Shown here piece by piece: positions 35,601 through 47,980 of a stretch of 64,000 nt of DNA. The notes under the pieces are model-generated. The model made no database searches. It was not told the origin of the DNA and saw nothing but the letters and a program-made list of their open reading frames with translations. Made by a program: the position numbers and the translations under genes. How positions within the stretch are numbered: position 1 is the first letter of the stretch; the number at the start of each line of letters is the position of its first letter. Source of the DNA: Paragordius varius. Lineage: Eukaryota; Nematomorpha. The stretch lies in contig OZ176054.1 in NCBI GenBank assembly GCA_964247055.1, forward strand, positions 13,082,001 to 13,146,000. Direction: 5' to 3'.

Positions 35601-38600
35601 ACTAGATAATTACGAAAATATATATTTACTGTAATAAATGAAAATATACGAACAAAACAAAATATAAAGGCAAATATTTTTTTCAAAAGTCCGCTAAAAC
35701 AATCTAAAATAATCTTTGAACAATTCAACCTTCGAAGAATTCGAATTTAACCTAAAAATTATGTGTTTTTGGGCTTTTATAATTTATCATTAATAAAATA
35801 TATTTTTATAGCATAGTTTTTTATTTTTTCAGTATTATTTTAATTTTTAACAAAACTTCATTTAAAAATGTGGATTAATCTTAAAAAACGCAATTTATTT
35901 TAGGGTAATATTATTGTTTAAGGGTTAATCGAATTGTAAAAGGGTATATATTATATTAAAATTGTATAAAAATACTTTAAAAAATCAAGGTTTAAAATTA
36001 TGGTTGCTTCTGAAAATATCTTTTATCTTTTAGATTCTGTAAATTTCAATTTTTACTGTATATCAAAATACAGTACTTAGCATGGTAATACAGTAGCTAT
36101 GGTAAAAAACAAATGGTTGATATTTAATATATATATCTTCTTTATTCTTCTTTTTAAATTTGTTTATATAATTATGGTCAAACTTTGTTTTATATCATAC
36201 GCTACTGTATATTACTAATAAGCTATTTTTTTAAAAAAAGTATAAAAAGATAAAAAAATTAAAATACCTACCAGGATGTGATTTTCCCCAGGAATAGGTA
36301 TGGCCTGGTGTATCAAACTCAGGAATAACTCTAATACCACGCATTCTGGCATACTCGATAATGTCAATAACGTCTTCGACTTTATAAATGTGTTGTGGGC
36401 TAAATGCACCCTATTATATGTTCAATATGTTTTGTAAAAATTAGAGGACATATTTTTTAGCAATCGTGAAATGTTTATAATATTAATTTATAACTATAAA
36501 GGGTTAAAAATATTCATAATAACATAATTTCACTTGCGATACCGAGGGACTAGTTTTTTTAAAACTTGATCTGTAAAAATAAAATTGTTTAAAGGTTAGG
36601 GTAAAAATTGGATTTTATAGCTTTATATATATATATATATATATATATATTTAATTATGGTTACTAAATAACTTTTATTATTATTATAAAAAAAATTTAT
36701 TGGTCTTCGAATAAAATTTCAAAAAGTACAAACTTCTCGAGTAACCCAAATATTAAATTTTTAACCTTGATCATACCTGATACGTGTGTTAAATAAAAAT
36801 CAATTTATTTAGTGAAAAAAAATTTGTATTAAAAATTAAAAACAATATGAAATATACCTTTTGAGATAATTCAGGAAAGAGTTTTGATTCATAAGGGAAA
36901 GATTGGTCATCCACAATATGCCAATGGAAAACGTTTAATTTGTTATAACTCATAGCATCCTATACATATACAATAAAAATTGAATTTATAAAGACAAAAT
37001 GTATTAATTAAAAAATCTATTTTTAGCCTTAATTAAATTATATGATTACGATTTTTGATTAACACTATACATTTTAATGTTAACTTACTCACATGTAATT
37101 GGTCATTAACACATTAGTGTAGGGATAAAAACAACAAAATGCTGAAACTATTTTTTGTCTACCCTAAATTATTTTGTTTATTTTATTCAACATTTTATTG
37201 TTGTTTTTTACACTACTGTGGCCAAATATCACTATCTTATAAACAAGCCACCATCAAAATGTTTTGAAAATCAATAAATTATTTTAAATGGCCAAGTGTT
37301 TAAAAAATTATGGTTGTTTTTTTGAAAAAAAAATGTCCTTAGTTTTTACGTTTTTTTGTATAATTTTAATATTTATGCTAACCACACATGTAAGATATTT
37401 TATGATTAAATTATTTTTAAAATTTGATGAAAAAAAATATTATTATACGAGAATGTTTTTAAGAGTTGTGAGTGGCATATAATGTCTAGCCGTGTCAATT
37501 AAGAGGCCTCGGTGTTTGTATCTGGGAGCATCGGATATTGTCATTTTTTTCATAACATACTATATATAATTAAAATAAAATATATATATATATATATATA
37601 TTAAAGACAAAACACGAAAAAATTAAAATAATCAAATTTACATATCTTTTATATTTTTTACCTATATTTGATTTTAAATATCAAATAAAGTTTTTTTTTC
37701 GCACAATAGGATATGTTCAAAAAAACTCAAAGTTTTAAAACTATTATTAATTTATATAAAAATTGCCGTTTTAATTTTTTATGTTTCTTTCTAGAATTCA
37801 CTAGAGAAATTTTATTACCATCTCAAAAAATTTTAGCGACATTTTTTCAAATATAATGAAAGATACAGTTAATTTTTAAAGTTCCCGACAAAAAAATTAT
37901 TTCCATCAATCTTTGAAGCAAAAAGGCAGAAAAAGCAAATATGATTAATCATTCAAAAAAGTTGCACCATGATAAAAATTACGCGTTTGTGCGACATTAA
38001 ATGGCTAGACTATGATTGCCCAATATAAAATGAGTTAAATATATTTTATATTTAATTTCACTAACATACACCTTATGCCTAATAATAATATAACTATTAT
38101 AAATAAATGTTTGGATTATTTGCTCTTTTTATTTGATTTGTTAAAGTCTAAAATTAAAATTTATTTACATAGTATTTTAGTATAGCCATTTCCATTTATA
38201 TATTATTGCGCTTTACTAAATTGATATAAGGTTTAATAAGAATCATAAAATTTTTGATATTCTTTTAAATAAGGGAAAAAACTTAAAAATGATCGTTTTT
38301 TCTCAATTAGTGTGAAATATTTTTATGTATTATTTAATAAAATTAAATAGTAATTTTTGGTAAAAAAATGAAATTTTATATCCAATAATACCGTTTGATT
38401 CGTGGTTATTGTTAGGATTTGACTGATAGTTTCCAGACCTAGATGTATATATATATATATATAAAAATAGTTTTTTCGAATATAAAGAAAATTATTTATT
38501 TATAATTAATATGGGAATTCGCCATTAAATGGCGGTCCACCCGTTAACTTTTTTCCAATCTTTTCTTGATCTGATTAATTCTTAACTTAAGTTTAGCGAT

Positions 38601-40491
38601 TATAATTAAAATGGGGTATAAAATTAAGGAAAAGTTTAAGTAGGTGGTAGGGTTAGTTCAGAATACGTTTCAACATTAAAAAAGAATTAGATTATTAGTT
38701 TTTTTATTAAAATAACTTTATTGTGCAAATTTTTAAGGCGCATTACCGCTCTTATGAATCATAGTTTGTAAAATATTGATAATTAAACGTTTTTTGAATC
38801 AGCCGTTTAAATTAAGTTTTAATATTACCTAGTTAACCATTTTCAATAACAAAAGTTTTATACGTACTATTTACAATTCAAATTAACCCTAAAAATAAAT
38901 TATGTGTTTTCGGGTTAATGTAACTCATCATTAATATAAAATATATCTTAATGGGATAGTTTATTATTTTTTCAGCATTATTTTAAATTTAATCAAAATT
39001 TTATTTTTTAATATATGAAAAATCATATTTTTAATCTTAAAAAACACTTAATTTATTTTAGAGTGAATTTGAATTATTCGAGGGTGAATATAAACAGTAA
39101 ATGGTTTAATTATTTTAAAATTTTTTAACAATCAAAGTTTTAAATTGTTCTACTCAATAATAATTTTAATATCAATTCATATCTTGATTTAATCCTCAGA
39201 GATCTTGCAAAAAATAATATAAATGAAAATTTTGCAACAAAATATTTATAGGATGGCAGTAATTTAATTACTGATATAGAAATGATAGAGTATTTAATAA
39301 ATGTCATAAAAATATAGCGTCATTGGTAGAATTATTTCTATTTTTTAAAGAGTTTCGGAACAAAATAAAAACCAGTGAATAAAACCTCGTAAGGAACCCC
39401 ATATGGTAGCAGACAGGATTCGTATTTCATAAATGTCAGAAATGCCCAAAAAATTTGACGGGCGTTGTTGAGATCCGCCGTAAGAGATTGGTGGAGATTT
39501 TCTGACTCGAATATTCGAATAAGGTGATGTATTGAGCGGCGAACTATCGTCTATAACATTATTGTCATTGGGTTGTTCGTCATGATGATTTTGAGTGTTT
39601 GTAACATGATCGAAATATTTCACAAATCTAATTTCATCTAAAAACGATGCAAAACAAAGATTAAATAAAGAATGAATCACAAATTACAAATTTATGTTAA
39701 AAAGTTTGTTTTATTCCTAATGATGTCACTATAAATCTCATTTTTTCCATTTTCCTATATTTTATAACAAATAAGTAACAGACTTTGATAAAACATTTTT
39801 TAATGTTTAAAATTATTATATATGCAATTCATGTTGACCAATTCACTTATATTTGGCCAAAGGGTAATTTAGTACACCGTGTAGTATAAAACTGATTTTG
39901 TCCATGATTAAAATGCAAATTTAATGTTTTGACATAGGAAAAATTGTTTAATTTCACCATTTGTTGATTTTTACCCATATACTACTGCTGTATCAATTGG
40001 TATAAATACTGTAATATTTAATTTAAGGAAATTGTCTGTACATTAAAAGTTAAAATTAAGATGATAAAAAATATGTTTTACATGATTCATCAGTGTTTGG
40101 ATGTGGATATCTGTCACATTCTTTACTCCTTACCAATACGTTAATGTTAACGATTTGGGGTAGCGTTGGTTCCAACTTGATGGAATCATTGATAAACATA
40201 AGGTTTGCATATCTATAGCACATAAAATTTAATTGAAATTATACGGACAAAACGTAAACATATAACAACAAATATTGCTTTTCAAAAGACTGTTGTACTT
40301 TTGATATTTTTATTATATATAATTCATTTTTTAAATAGCAAAGCATGAAATAGAGATGTAAATTGGTAACTAATTTTATATTTTACGATTGTAATAATCA
40401 TATAGGAAATATTAAAGATTAAAAACAAATTTTAAAAATATTTGTCTTTAACTTTTTACGTTTTGTCCTTACATGTTTAATTTTTACTGTG

Positions 40492-40541
<50 letters not shown>

Positions 40542-41867
40542 TTGTAATGGTAAGCCCATTTAAATTTATTAATAATTAGATATATATCAGCTAACTTAAA
40601 TTAAAAGGCATCATAATGAATTGTAATATATGACGTCGCCAAAGTATTGATTGCCTATATATTTAATAATGTTTGCACAGCTATTGCGCAACAACATTTT
40701 AATTGCTTAAATATGTGACATTTTAAAAAAGGTAAGCCACCTATATGTTTTAGATAAATATCATGTTTGCATATCTAATACCAAACAATATTGGACTAAT
40801 GATAATTTAACTTTTTACCTGCAAATTACCCTCTTATAATTTATTTGACAAAATTTTTTTAAAAAGAATCGAGGACGCGACTTATATCTCTAAATTATGA
40901 CCAATTAGGCTTGAATCATAAAAGATGATTAATTAAATTTTAATGTAGTTTTTGTTTTCTGATTGTTTTCAATTTTTATGATCCATAAAAGTTATATATT
41001 TGTATTATGTTTCATTGAAAAAACAATATTGATACACTTAGGGGACTTATTTAACTGGAATCGTTTTAAAATCGCCATCTATCCCTGTTAAAATTTACAA
41101 AGCAATGAAATTAATGTCAATAATTTAAATATCGTTAGGTTAGGTAAGAAGTGTGATTTAAATTATTTCATTTCGAAAAAAATGTAAATTTTGGTGCAAG
41201 ATAATTGCTATCTATTATTTAATTAAGTTTAAAAAAGAAAGCCGACATAGCTTCATAAAAGATTTAGAAAATGCTAGATTACTTTAAAATCTATGATTAT
41301 TGAAAAAACTTACTTTGTGCCTAAAAATTAAATCTTGGTTCAAAAGGTTTTTTCAACACACCTGAAACTGTTTTTATTAGTTGCATCCCTTCTCCATAAT
41401 TTTATGCCGTTAAAATATCTTACATTTCATAAATAATATCATTTGAAGTAGTAATAAAATTATGCATCGATACCTCAAAAAATTGGCAAACAAATATTTC
41501 TTATTTAGAGGAAACTTAAATTTTCTTAGTGAACCCTTTGATTTAAAAAATCCGTGCGGGTTGTATAAAACATCTAATACTATATATTAATTATTCTGTA
41601 ACCGCGCCTAATTATAAGACATACATAACATTATTTATATCTATGTAATATACCTTTCGAAAGCATGTTCCAACACATCGCATTGAAGGTTGGATGATAT
41701 TTTTACGGTTTCGGGATTTATGGTTAATTTTGTTTTCTCATCTACAATAAAGTACCTGGGGAGGGGCCATGGTAAACCCGATATATTTGGGATTTTCTAG
41801 AATTCACATATGATAGTTATTAATTATTATAGTTTTAGTTATAAAAAATTTCCTACAAATATTTATG

Positions 41868-41912
<45 letters not shown>

Positions 41913-42535
41913 ACAATATCTTAGATATGATAATATTAATCATAACTGTATATAAGTGAAAATAAAAATTACTTTTTATGGTCTATTGACAAAAAGCCCG
42001 ATATTAAGGCTATCAAAGGGGATATAAAACGAACTAAAATTAAGGTGCTTAATTGTTTACCCTCTGTATTAAGGTCACTAGGATAAATATTATTTGATAA
42101 AAATATTTTTAGGTAAACCGATTTTCGAAGGCAAAAATTTATAATAATTATGTATAAATATATAGTATTGTAATAATTAAATATAAATTATCAAGAATTT
42201 GACAATGCACTGGACAACAATATGACCAAAAAATATGGGTTTGCTTAAAATAGTTGAATATTTATGAATAAATAAGTTGATTAAAAATATCAATCAATAT
42301 ATTAAAAATTTACCGGAAGTGGATCTCTTGGATTCACAAATAATAAACGTCCTTTGAGGCCATCGAATAAAATGAGGTGATGGACCAGCAAGCAGACGAT
42401 AATCAATTTTCGAAATGATAATGGAATCGTCTGCCCCAATAAAAATGGCCGTTGTGGGAAAAAACGTTTCGAGGATTTTGAACAATAAGGATGAAATAAA
42501 GAATATTTTGATCTTACATTTAGAAAATCTGTCAT
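32616..42535 (-). CDS. HEXB: GH20 beta-N-acetylhexosaminidase (HEXA/HEXB type)
   Basis: Lysosomal exo-hydrolase removing terminal GlcNAc/GalNAc. Fourteen exons in phase: 42535-42314, 41796-41654, 40212-40082, 39637-39386, 38438-38392, 37559-37449, 36959-36858, 36410-36272, 35524-35329, 34906-34750, 34068-33885, 33674-33581, 33207-33103, 32742-32616; about 669 residues, or 640 if an 87-nt stretch in exon 1 (42431-42517) is an intron, which would put the hydrophobic signal segment [13 protein letters not shown] nearer the start. The N-domain begins [10 protein letters not shown]. The catalytic barrel shows [11 protein letters not shown] (substrate Arg), [21 protein letters not shown], the Asp-Glu catalytic pair in FHAGMDE, APWYLD and [12 protein letters not shown], and it ends with [13 protein letters not shown]. 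The usual GGDE is GMDE here. Domain I carries a hydrophilic insertion of about 55 residues. The intron 33208-33580 is GC-AG. HEXA versus HEXB was not decided. Confidence 0.93.
32771..33065. mobile_element. Family B MITE, copy 11
   Basis: Diverged left end, arms with ATTATACAGACAAAG and TTTTGTCCGCACA. In hexosaminidase intron 32743-33102. Confidence 0.78.
33208..33580 (-). other. GC-AG intron in hexosaminidase
   Basis: The exon ends ATT TG and the intron begins GCAAGT. With the acceptor CCAG at 33208-33211 the join gives [14 protein letters not shown], the conserved WPRA motif. The nearest GT donor, four bases on, breaks the frame. Confidence 0.85.
33243..33521. mobile_element. Family B MITE, copy 12
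   Basis: ACAGTAAAAATAAAAG start, GACAAAACGTAAAAATATAA block, worn right end. Fills most of the GC-AG intron. Confidence 0.82.
34361..34643. mobile_element. Family B MITE, copy 13
   Basis: TACAGTAAAATTTAAAATTA start, right end TTTCAATTTTTAATC. In hexosaminidase intron 34069-34749. Confidence 0.82.
35627..36060. mobile_element. Family B MITE, copy 14, split by an A insertion
   Basis: Left arm 35627-35697 (AATATACGAACAAAACAA, TTTTTTTCAAAAG) and right arm about 35955-36060 ending TTTTTACTGTA. The middle is replaced by family A copy 10. Confidence 0.78.
35703..35950. mobile_element. Family A MITE, copy 10, nested in B
   Basis: Units CTTTGAACAATTCAACC, core with GTGTTTTTGGGCTTTTATAA and TTTTTCAGTATTATTTTAAT, end GGGTTAATCGAATTGTAAAA. 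Both ends lie inside B copy 14. Confidence 0.78.
36091..36209. mobile_element. Family D element, copy 2
   Basis: CAGTAGCTATGGTAAAAAAC at left and CATACGCTACTGTA at right. In hexosaminidase intron 35525-36271. Confidence 0.65.
37111..37220. mobile_element. Family D element, copy 3
   Basis: CACATTAGTGTAGGGATAAA and its inverted partner TTTTTTACACTACTGTG, with AACAACAAAATG / CATTTTATTGTTG inside. Confidence 0.7.
38859..39107. mobile_element. Family A MITE, copy 11
   Basis: TATACGTACTATTTACAATT start, one left unit, right end CAGTAAATGGTTTA. In the hexosaminidase intron after exon 4. Confidence 0.82.
39852..39995. mobile_element. Family D element, worn copy 4
   Basis: ACACCGTGTAGTATAAAACT at left and ATTTTTACCCATATACTACT at right. 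The middle is unlike other copies. Identity is tentative. Confidence 0.4.
40226..40491. mobile_element. Family B MITE, copy 15
   Basis: TTGAAATTATACGGACAAAA near the left end and TTTAATTTTTACTGTG at the right, followed directly by an AT run. Confidence 0.82.
40493..40535. repeat. (AT)n microsatellite
   Basis: AT dinucleotide run broken once by TATGTATA, next to element B copy 15. Confidence 0.85.
41872..41909. repeat. (AT)n microsatellite
   Basis: About 18 AT units in the first long hexosaminidase intron. Confidence 0.88.
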
Positions 42536-44446
42536 ATGGAGGAAAAAATTCACAAATTTTCCACGGACAATGTGATATGAATCATATTCAGGAGAATCAA
42601 TAGGTTATTTAATCAATATTGTTAATAATTTAATTAGGAATTGATATGCGCTCTGGAAATTAAAACAGTTCTTTGATAAAAAAGACAGTTTTTTTGAGGA
42701 GATAAACCTTTTATATCTGATGTGAAAATGTAACCGTCTCTATGCAAATTTGTAGCCTTGTGTAACATTTCATACAAATTGAATACATTGTTGACATACA
42801 ATTACCACACCAATGCAATTAACTATTATATATATTATAGGGTAAAATATAATTTTTTAATCAAACGAACATATATAACCCAAAAGTAAATATTATTTTA
42901 AGCAATATTAACATACGTAGTGTTTAAACTAATGATTATATTGTTTTATAATAAAGAAGAAAAGTGATTTTACTAAAATTAAGTTTATCAAGGTAAAAAT
43001 GGAAAAATTTAATCAAATTAATACGGTATTAATTAAAGACTCCATCACATAATTATTCTTTATTCATATATGTTATAATTTTCATTTTCTCGCTTCAAAG
43101 TATATTTTTTTCCTGCTTAGAGCTCTGTTGGCATATAGAGTGATTGAAAACACATTAAAAAATTAGAATGAAATTTGATATAAGGTAGTTAGTTATATGT
43201 ATTATATGTTTTGAGTTAAACAATCAAATCTATCTTTATATATGTTTATACATATGCATAGAGGTGAATATAATTAATATTTTTATAATATTGTATAGAG
43301 ATAGGAATTTAAAAGTGTGCCACAAATTATCTTTTTATTTTTTTTAATAGTTACAAATCACATTTATACTGTCAAATTTATGAAAAATTATTTTTATATA
43401 AAACTAATATGGTATATAAAATCTTGATTAGATCAAACATATACATATCTTCATGTCTATGCCGATTAATTAAATTATATTTGTCTTTCTTAACATTTAT
43501 GACTTTTTATGCTTGATAGATATGTTAATTTTTATTAACAGAATATGAAATAATGTATATTAATAATCGTAGATTTAATATAAAATGTTAATTACCGGAA
43601 TTTCAAAAATTAAAATTAAACTTTGTCGATAGTATTTGAATGTCAAATTTTTAATAAAAACACCGAGCTTTTTGTGGGTGTTACTTATATTTTTCTTATT
43701 TCCATCATCTGTAATTAGTACTTAAAAGACAATTCTTACAGAATAAGACTATTATCCTTCCAAACGTAATAAAACAAGAAAATTTAAAACTTAAAGGCGA
43801 ACAAGTTAAAACTAATATGTATTATATAATAATAATATTCCTAAAATGGGACAAATCTCTTTTTTTGGCATATGGCGGAAAATTGTTATTTAAATAATTT
43901 TATAAATAAAAATGATTAATTTATACACTAATCCCTGTTTTTTATTCAGTAATCTGCACAAATCCATTTAAAATCTTTATAGGATTCGCAATACTAAAGT
44001 TTAAGTTTATGAATATAGATGACAAAAAATTATTTGAACATTTAATATACAAAGAAAATATAAACTAGATTACACATAATTGTTTTAAACTAATTATATT
44101 CTCATAAAAGATTTTGTATCATCATTTGGCTAGAATTTTTATCTAATTGTAATAACTTTATTTTTTTTGGTAATATTTGAGAATTGTATGTAGAGAATAT
44201 AAAGATATAATTTATTTGTCACATTAGCGCGACCAAGATAAAACTTAGTCATGCAAAGTGAAACAATGTTTTTTAGCCTAATTTTGCCATCTGGTAATTT
44301 TTTGAAAAGTAAATTTTTTGAATTTAATAATTTTAAAAAGTTTTGATAATTAAATTATATTAATACCAATACAGTCTTAAATAAACCCCGCTAAAATTGG
44401 AAAGATTTAAAATAATTTCAAAAATATTAAAAAATATTTTATTCAA

Positions 44447-44718
44447 TATATGCCATTTACAGTTCGAATTCAACCTTAAACAATTCAAATTCACCCCTGA
44501 ACGATTCAAATTCACTTAATGTTTTCGGGCAAATATAATTCATCATAAATAATAAATATATTCTTATGGCAATTTTATAATTTTTTCAGCATTATATTAA
44601 TTTTAAACAAAATTTTATATTATTTAAATATGAAAAAATAAAGGTAATTTTTAATCTTAAAAAAACACATAATTTTTTTAGGGTAGATTGTATTGTTCAA
44701 GGAGGGTGAATTCGAAAA
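44447..44718. mobile_element. Family A MITE, copy 12
   Basis: TATATGCCATTTACAGTTCG start, three left units, right arm GGGTAGATTGTATTGTTCAA and GGGTGAATTCG, terminal repeat worn. Intergenic. Confidence 0.82.
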
Positions 44719-44828
44719 TTTAATAAATAAAATATATATACCTGTACCCTAAGTCAGGAATAAATAAATATGTTTAGTGGTTAAAATGAAAATACATACA
44801 AAACAAGAAATTTATAATGTTTATCTTT

Positions 44829-44993
44829 ACAGTAGCGTATGCAGTAAAAGATTGTTAGTGCAAAATAATCTTAATAGGGGGATATTATGGATATGTTTAT
44901 AAATAGGACTTTAATATATGAAAATTGTCCCCTTGTTTTGTGTTTATTAAGATTAGTTTGCACTAACAATCTTTTACTGCATACGCCACTGTA
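44829..44993. mobile_element. Family D hairpin, copy 5
   Basis: Near-perfect inverted arms of about 45 bp starting ACAGTAGCGTATGCAGTAAA and ending TTTACTGCATACGCCACTGT around a loop of about 70 bp. Confidence 0.78.
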
Positions 44994-45129
44994 CTATAAA
45001 TAAAATACGTAAATATGAATAATTAATGAACCATTTTTATAATTTCATTAACACTCCTTCACCACTAAAAAAGGGACGCAAAAAAGGAATTATATATAAA
45101 ATATAATATAGCCTTAAACCCAAATTTAG

Positions 45130-45190
<61 letters not shown>
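45130..45190. repeat. (AT)n microsatellite
   Basis: The longest AT run of the window, about 30 units with one AA interruption. Confidence 0.92.
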
Positions 45191-45195
<5 letters not shown>

Positions 45196-45298
45196 GAGAT
45201 GATATTTTTATGTATGATTGTGGTTTGTGAAATTAAAGAAAGAGATAAATAAGTAAGCACATCCTTCTTTTTTGATTTGGATTTAATTTTTTTCTTAT

Positions 45299-45809
45299 CA
45301 CTTGGATACAACACGTTCATTTAAGTTTTTCGATTCGAATTGGCGTAGTTAGATACCCAAAAATTATGGAATGAATTGAAACGATGGCAAAAGTTAGTAC
45401 TTATATAACATTAATGAACCGAAATATAATCAAAAAAGCATTAAAAAATAATATTACTTTTTTTAAGGTAAGCCACAAAGGTAAAAATTTGATCAACATG
45501 ACATGTGTGCTTTAGCTAAATCAAAAAATATTATATAATAAACCACTTTTTCTATTTTTTTTAACGTTAGATGTGATTTAAATAAAAAATTGGATTTAAT
45601 TTTAACTTCAAAAATAAATAAACACAATATTTTGCAAAAATGTTGTAATATAATGGCGTCGAAGTAGTTTGATGTGGAACTTTGTATAATTTTTATTGGG
45701 ATAGAAGCATAAATTTATATTGATACCGTTTCTTTTAGTAATTTTTTTAAAATATCAACTTAAATATAGTCTGGGGTATTAAGATACCCCATTTTTTTGA
45801 ATCGAAGTG
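45299..45809. mobile_element. Family C TTAA element, copy 3
   Basis: CACTTGGATACAACACGTTC start (the left TTAA is mutated to TTAT), right end TCGAAGTG followed by TTAA. Carries ATGGCGTCGAAGTAGTTTGA. Confidence 0.87.
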
Positions 45810-46254
45810 TTAAATATAAAAGGTTAGTAGTTAAAAAAGTAAAAAATGTCATGCGACGGTTTTTTACTTTTTGTGATTTGTTAATATTATTATAACATTG
45901 ATATATTTTTCTTTATATTTTATACTAGTGTAAATCTCGTTTTTATATTTATTATATTTTAAGTTTATTAGAGAAGAATTAACTGATGCCAAATTTGGTT
46001 GAATAATTCGCTTTATGTTATATTTATTATACGTTAAACTCTAAGTTATTGGAATTTACCGGGTTTTTTTGCATTGAGAGCTTTTAAAATTAAAATATAT
46101 TTTTAGCTCTAATATTGGATTAAAATTATTAGACATAAAAACCATATAGAATAGATTTGAATCGAGCAAAATGCAGTTTAAATTTTGATTTATTGTGTTG
46201 AAAATATATCATTTTAATTAAAATTATAGATAAAATATACCCGCAATTAAACGA

Positions 46255-46332
46255 ACAAAATTAATGTAAATAAAGGGAGAGAATTAATTTATTGCAACCA
46301 TTTGTTGCTTTTTACCATACGCTACTGTGTTT
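46255..46332. mobile_element. Family D fragment, copy 6
   Basis: Right end only: GCAACCATTTGTTGCTTTTT then ACCATACGCTACTGTG. Confidence 0.55.
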
Positions 46333-47639
46333 AATTGTTAAAAATATTTCAGGTAATAAGTCAATTAACAATTATGATTGAAAAATTGAGAAACATTAAA
46401 TTTAGAATTATTTTTAAATATCATCGATTTGATTAGCACATATAATTAATATTTGAATTTTATTGTTCAAACAAAGTTTAAATAAACTGTGTGTTTTATT
46501 ATGCAAACACCATTTTTAATTGATAGGTTTGCCATTGCAAAATGTAAAATATATTAAATTTATTAACTAAATTATTATGTTTAAGAGTTAGATATAAAAC
46601 GTACCGCACCAATTTTAACATTTAATTTTTTAAAATCAATAATGATAGATAGACACAAGGGTTTCATTTATCATTTATTAAACTTATAAATTCATAAAAA
46701 AATTTAAAGAATTTAATTGATTAAATTTTTATATGTTTTACTTAAAAAATTCTCGATACTCCAAAAAGCTTAATTCTTAAATTAGAATATCAAAGATTTA
46801 ACTGGGGTTTTTACCCTATAAGATAATAAAAGAAAATTTAAAATTTTTACATAGTTATGTTAGTTGCATTGAAATATAATATATGTATGAAAATACTTAA
46901 TAATAATTTTACCTGTTTGTGTAGTTAGAATTGATTTAAAATCCGAAAATTTAAATAATTTTTAAAGCAATAAATAACCATTCAACAATAATAAAAAAAT
47001 TGGTGTTTACATGCAATATAACTTTGAAAATTATAATTTTTATTTTTTAAAAAAAAATTATTATGAAAGATATATTTGTTTAAAAAAAGGATAGGAGCTT
47101 TGTTTCCATACTTTCAAAGTTTACCACTGATGAGCACGTTTAAAATATATTTAGTTTTTTGTGTTGATAGAAAAAAAATATTATACATACCTGTTTTCAT
47201 TCATATTGGTTGAATCTTTGATAAAAAATTTACGAATATATAAATATATGTTTTTATTTTTATTATCGCTTAGATTAATAAAAATAAATATAAAAATAAT
47301 TTTTAAATTTCAAATATCAGTAAACAGTAATAGCTAAAAGTACACATTAACTGCTAATTTATGTTATTAAATTGATTTTTTTAAAACCTACATAATTAAT
47401 TTCCGTTAATTTTGAGTCTGAGAGTAATTAACATACAATATTGAATGTCTAAAAATTCCAAGTTAACATAAAACTAAATAAAAATATATTTAAAAATAAA
47501 ATTCTAACAATATATTTTTATTCTATACATATTAGCCATTTAAAATATTTTCTAAATAACTAAATATTTCATAAGAAGTAAGTCAGAGATTGTACTGTTC
47601 ACAAAACTCGGTTTAAATAAAATCCCTTTATTATCTGCC

Positions 47640-47884
47640 ATTTTAATTTTAAATCTCAAACAATTCAAATTCCCCCTTGAACACGAATTACCCTAAAAAT
47701 AAGTTATGTATGGGATAATATAACTCATCATTTATAATATATTTTTACGACATATTTTTTTATTTTTTCGGCATTAATTTTTAACATATAATATTATTAA
47801 ATAAAGGTAATTTTCTATTAAAAAACACATAATTTAGGGTAAATTTGAGTTTAAGGGTGAATTTGAAGTATAAATGGTATATAT
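47640..47884. mobile_element. Family A MITE, copy 13
   Basis: Left end worn, units CAAACAATTCAAATTCCCCC, core with GGGATAATATAACTCATC, right end AGTATAAATGGTATATA. Confidence 0.8.
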
Positions 47885-47980
47885 ATGGTATATATCTTGA
47901 CCTGATAAATGGGCTTGTCCTTAGCCTAAACGCAAAAAAGCCAAGATTGCGCGATAAATAAATATATATATACACTGTAG

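Noticed and set aside
39140-39300. Plus-strand stretch with codon-like text ([21 protein letters not shown])
   Set aside because: Antisense in a hexosaminidase intron, interrupted, no start, no family match. Could be chance in AT-rich DNA.
42415-42603. Plus-strand frame starting [10 protein letters not shown]
   Set aside because: Antisense to hexosaminidase exon 1, which has the right phase to join GLPWPLP and a hydrophobic signal segment.
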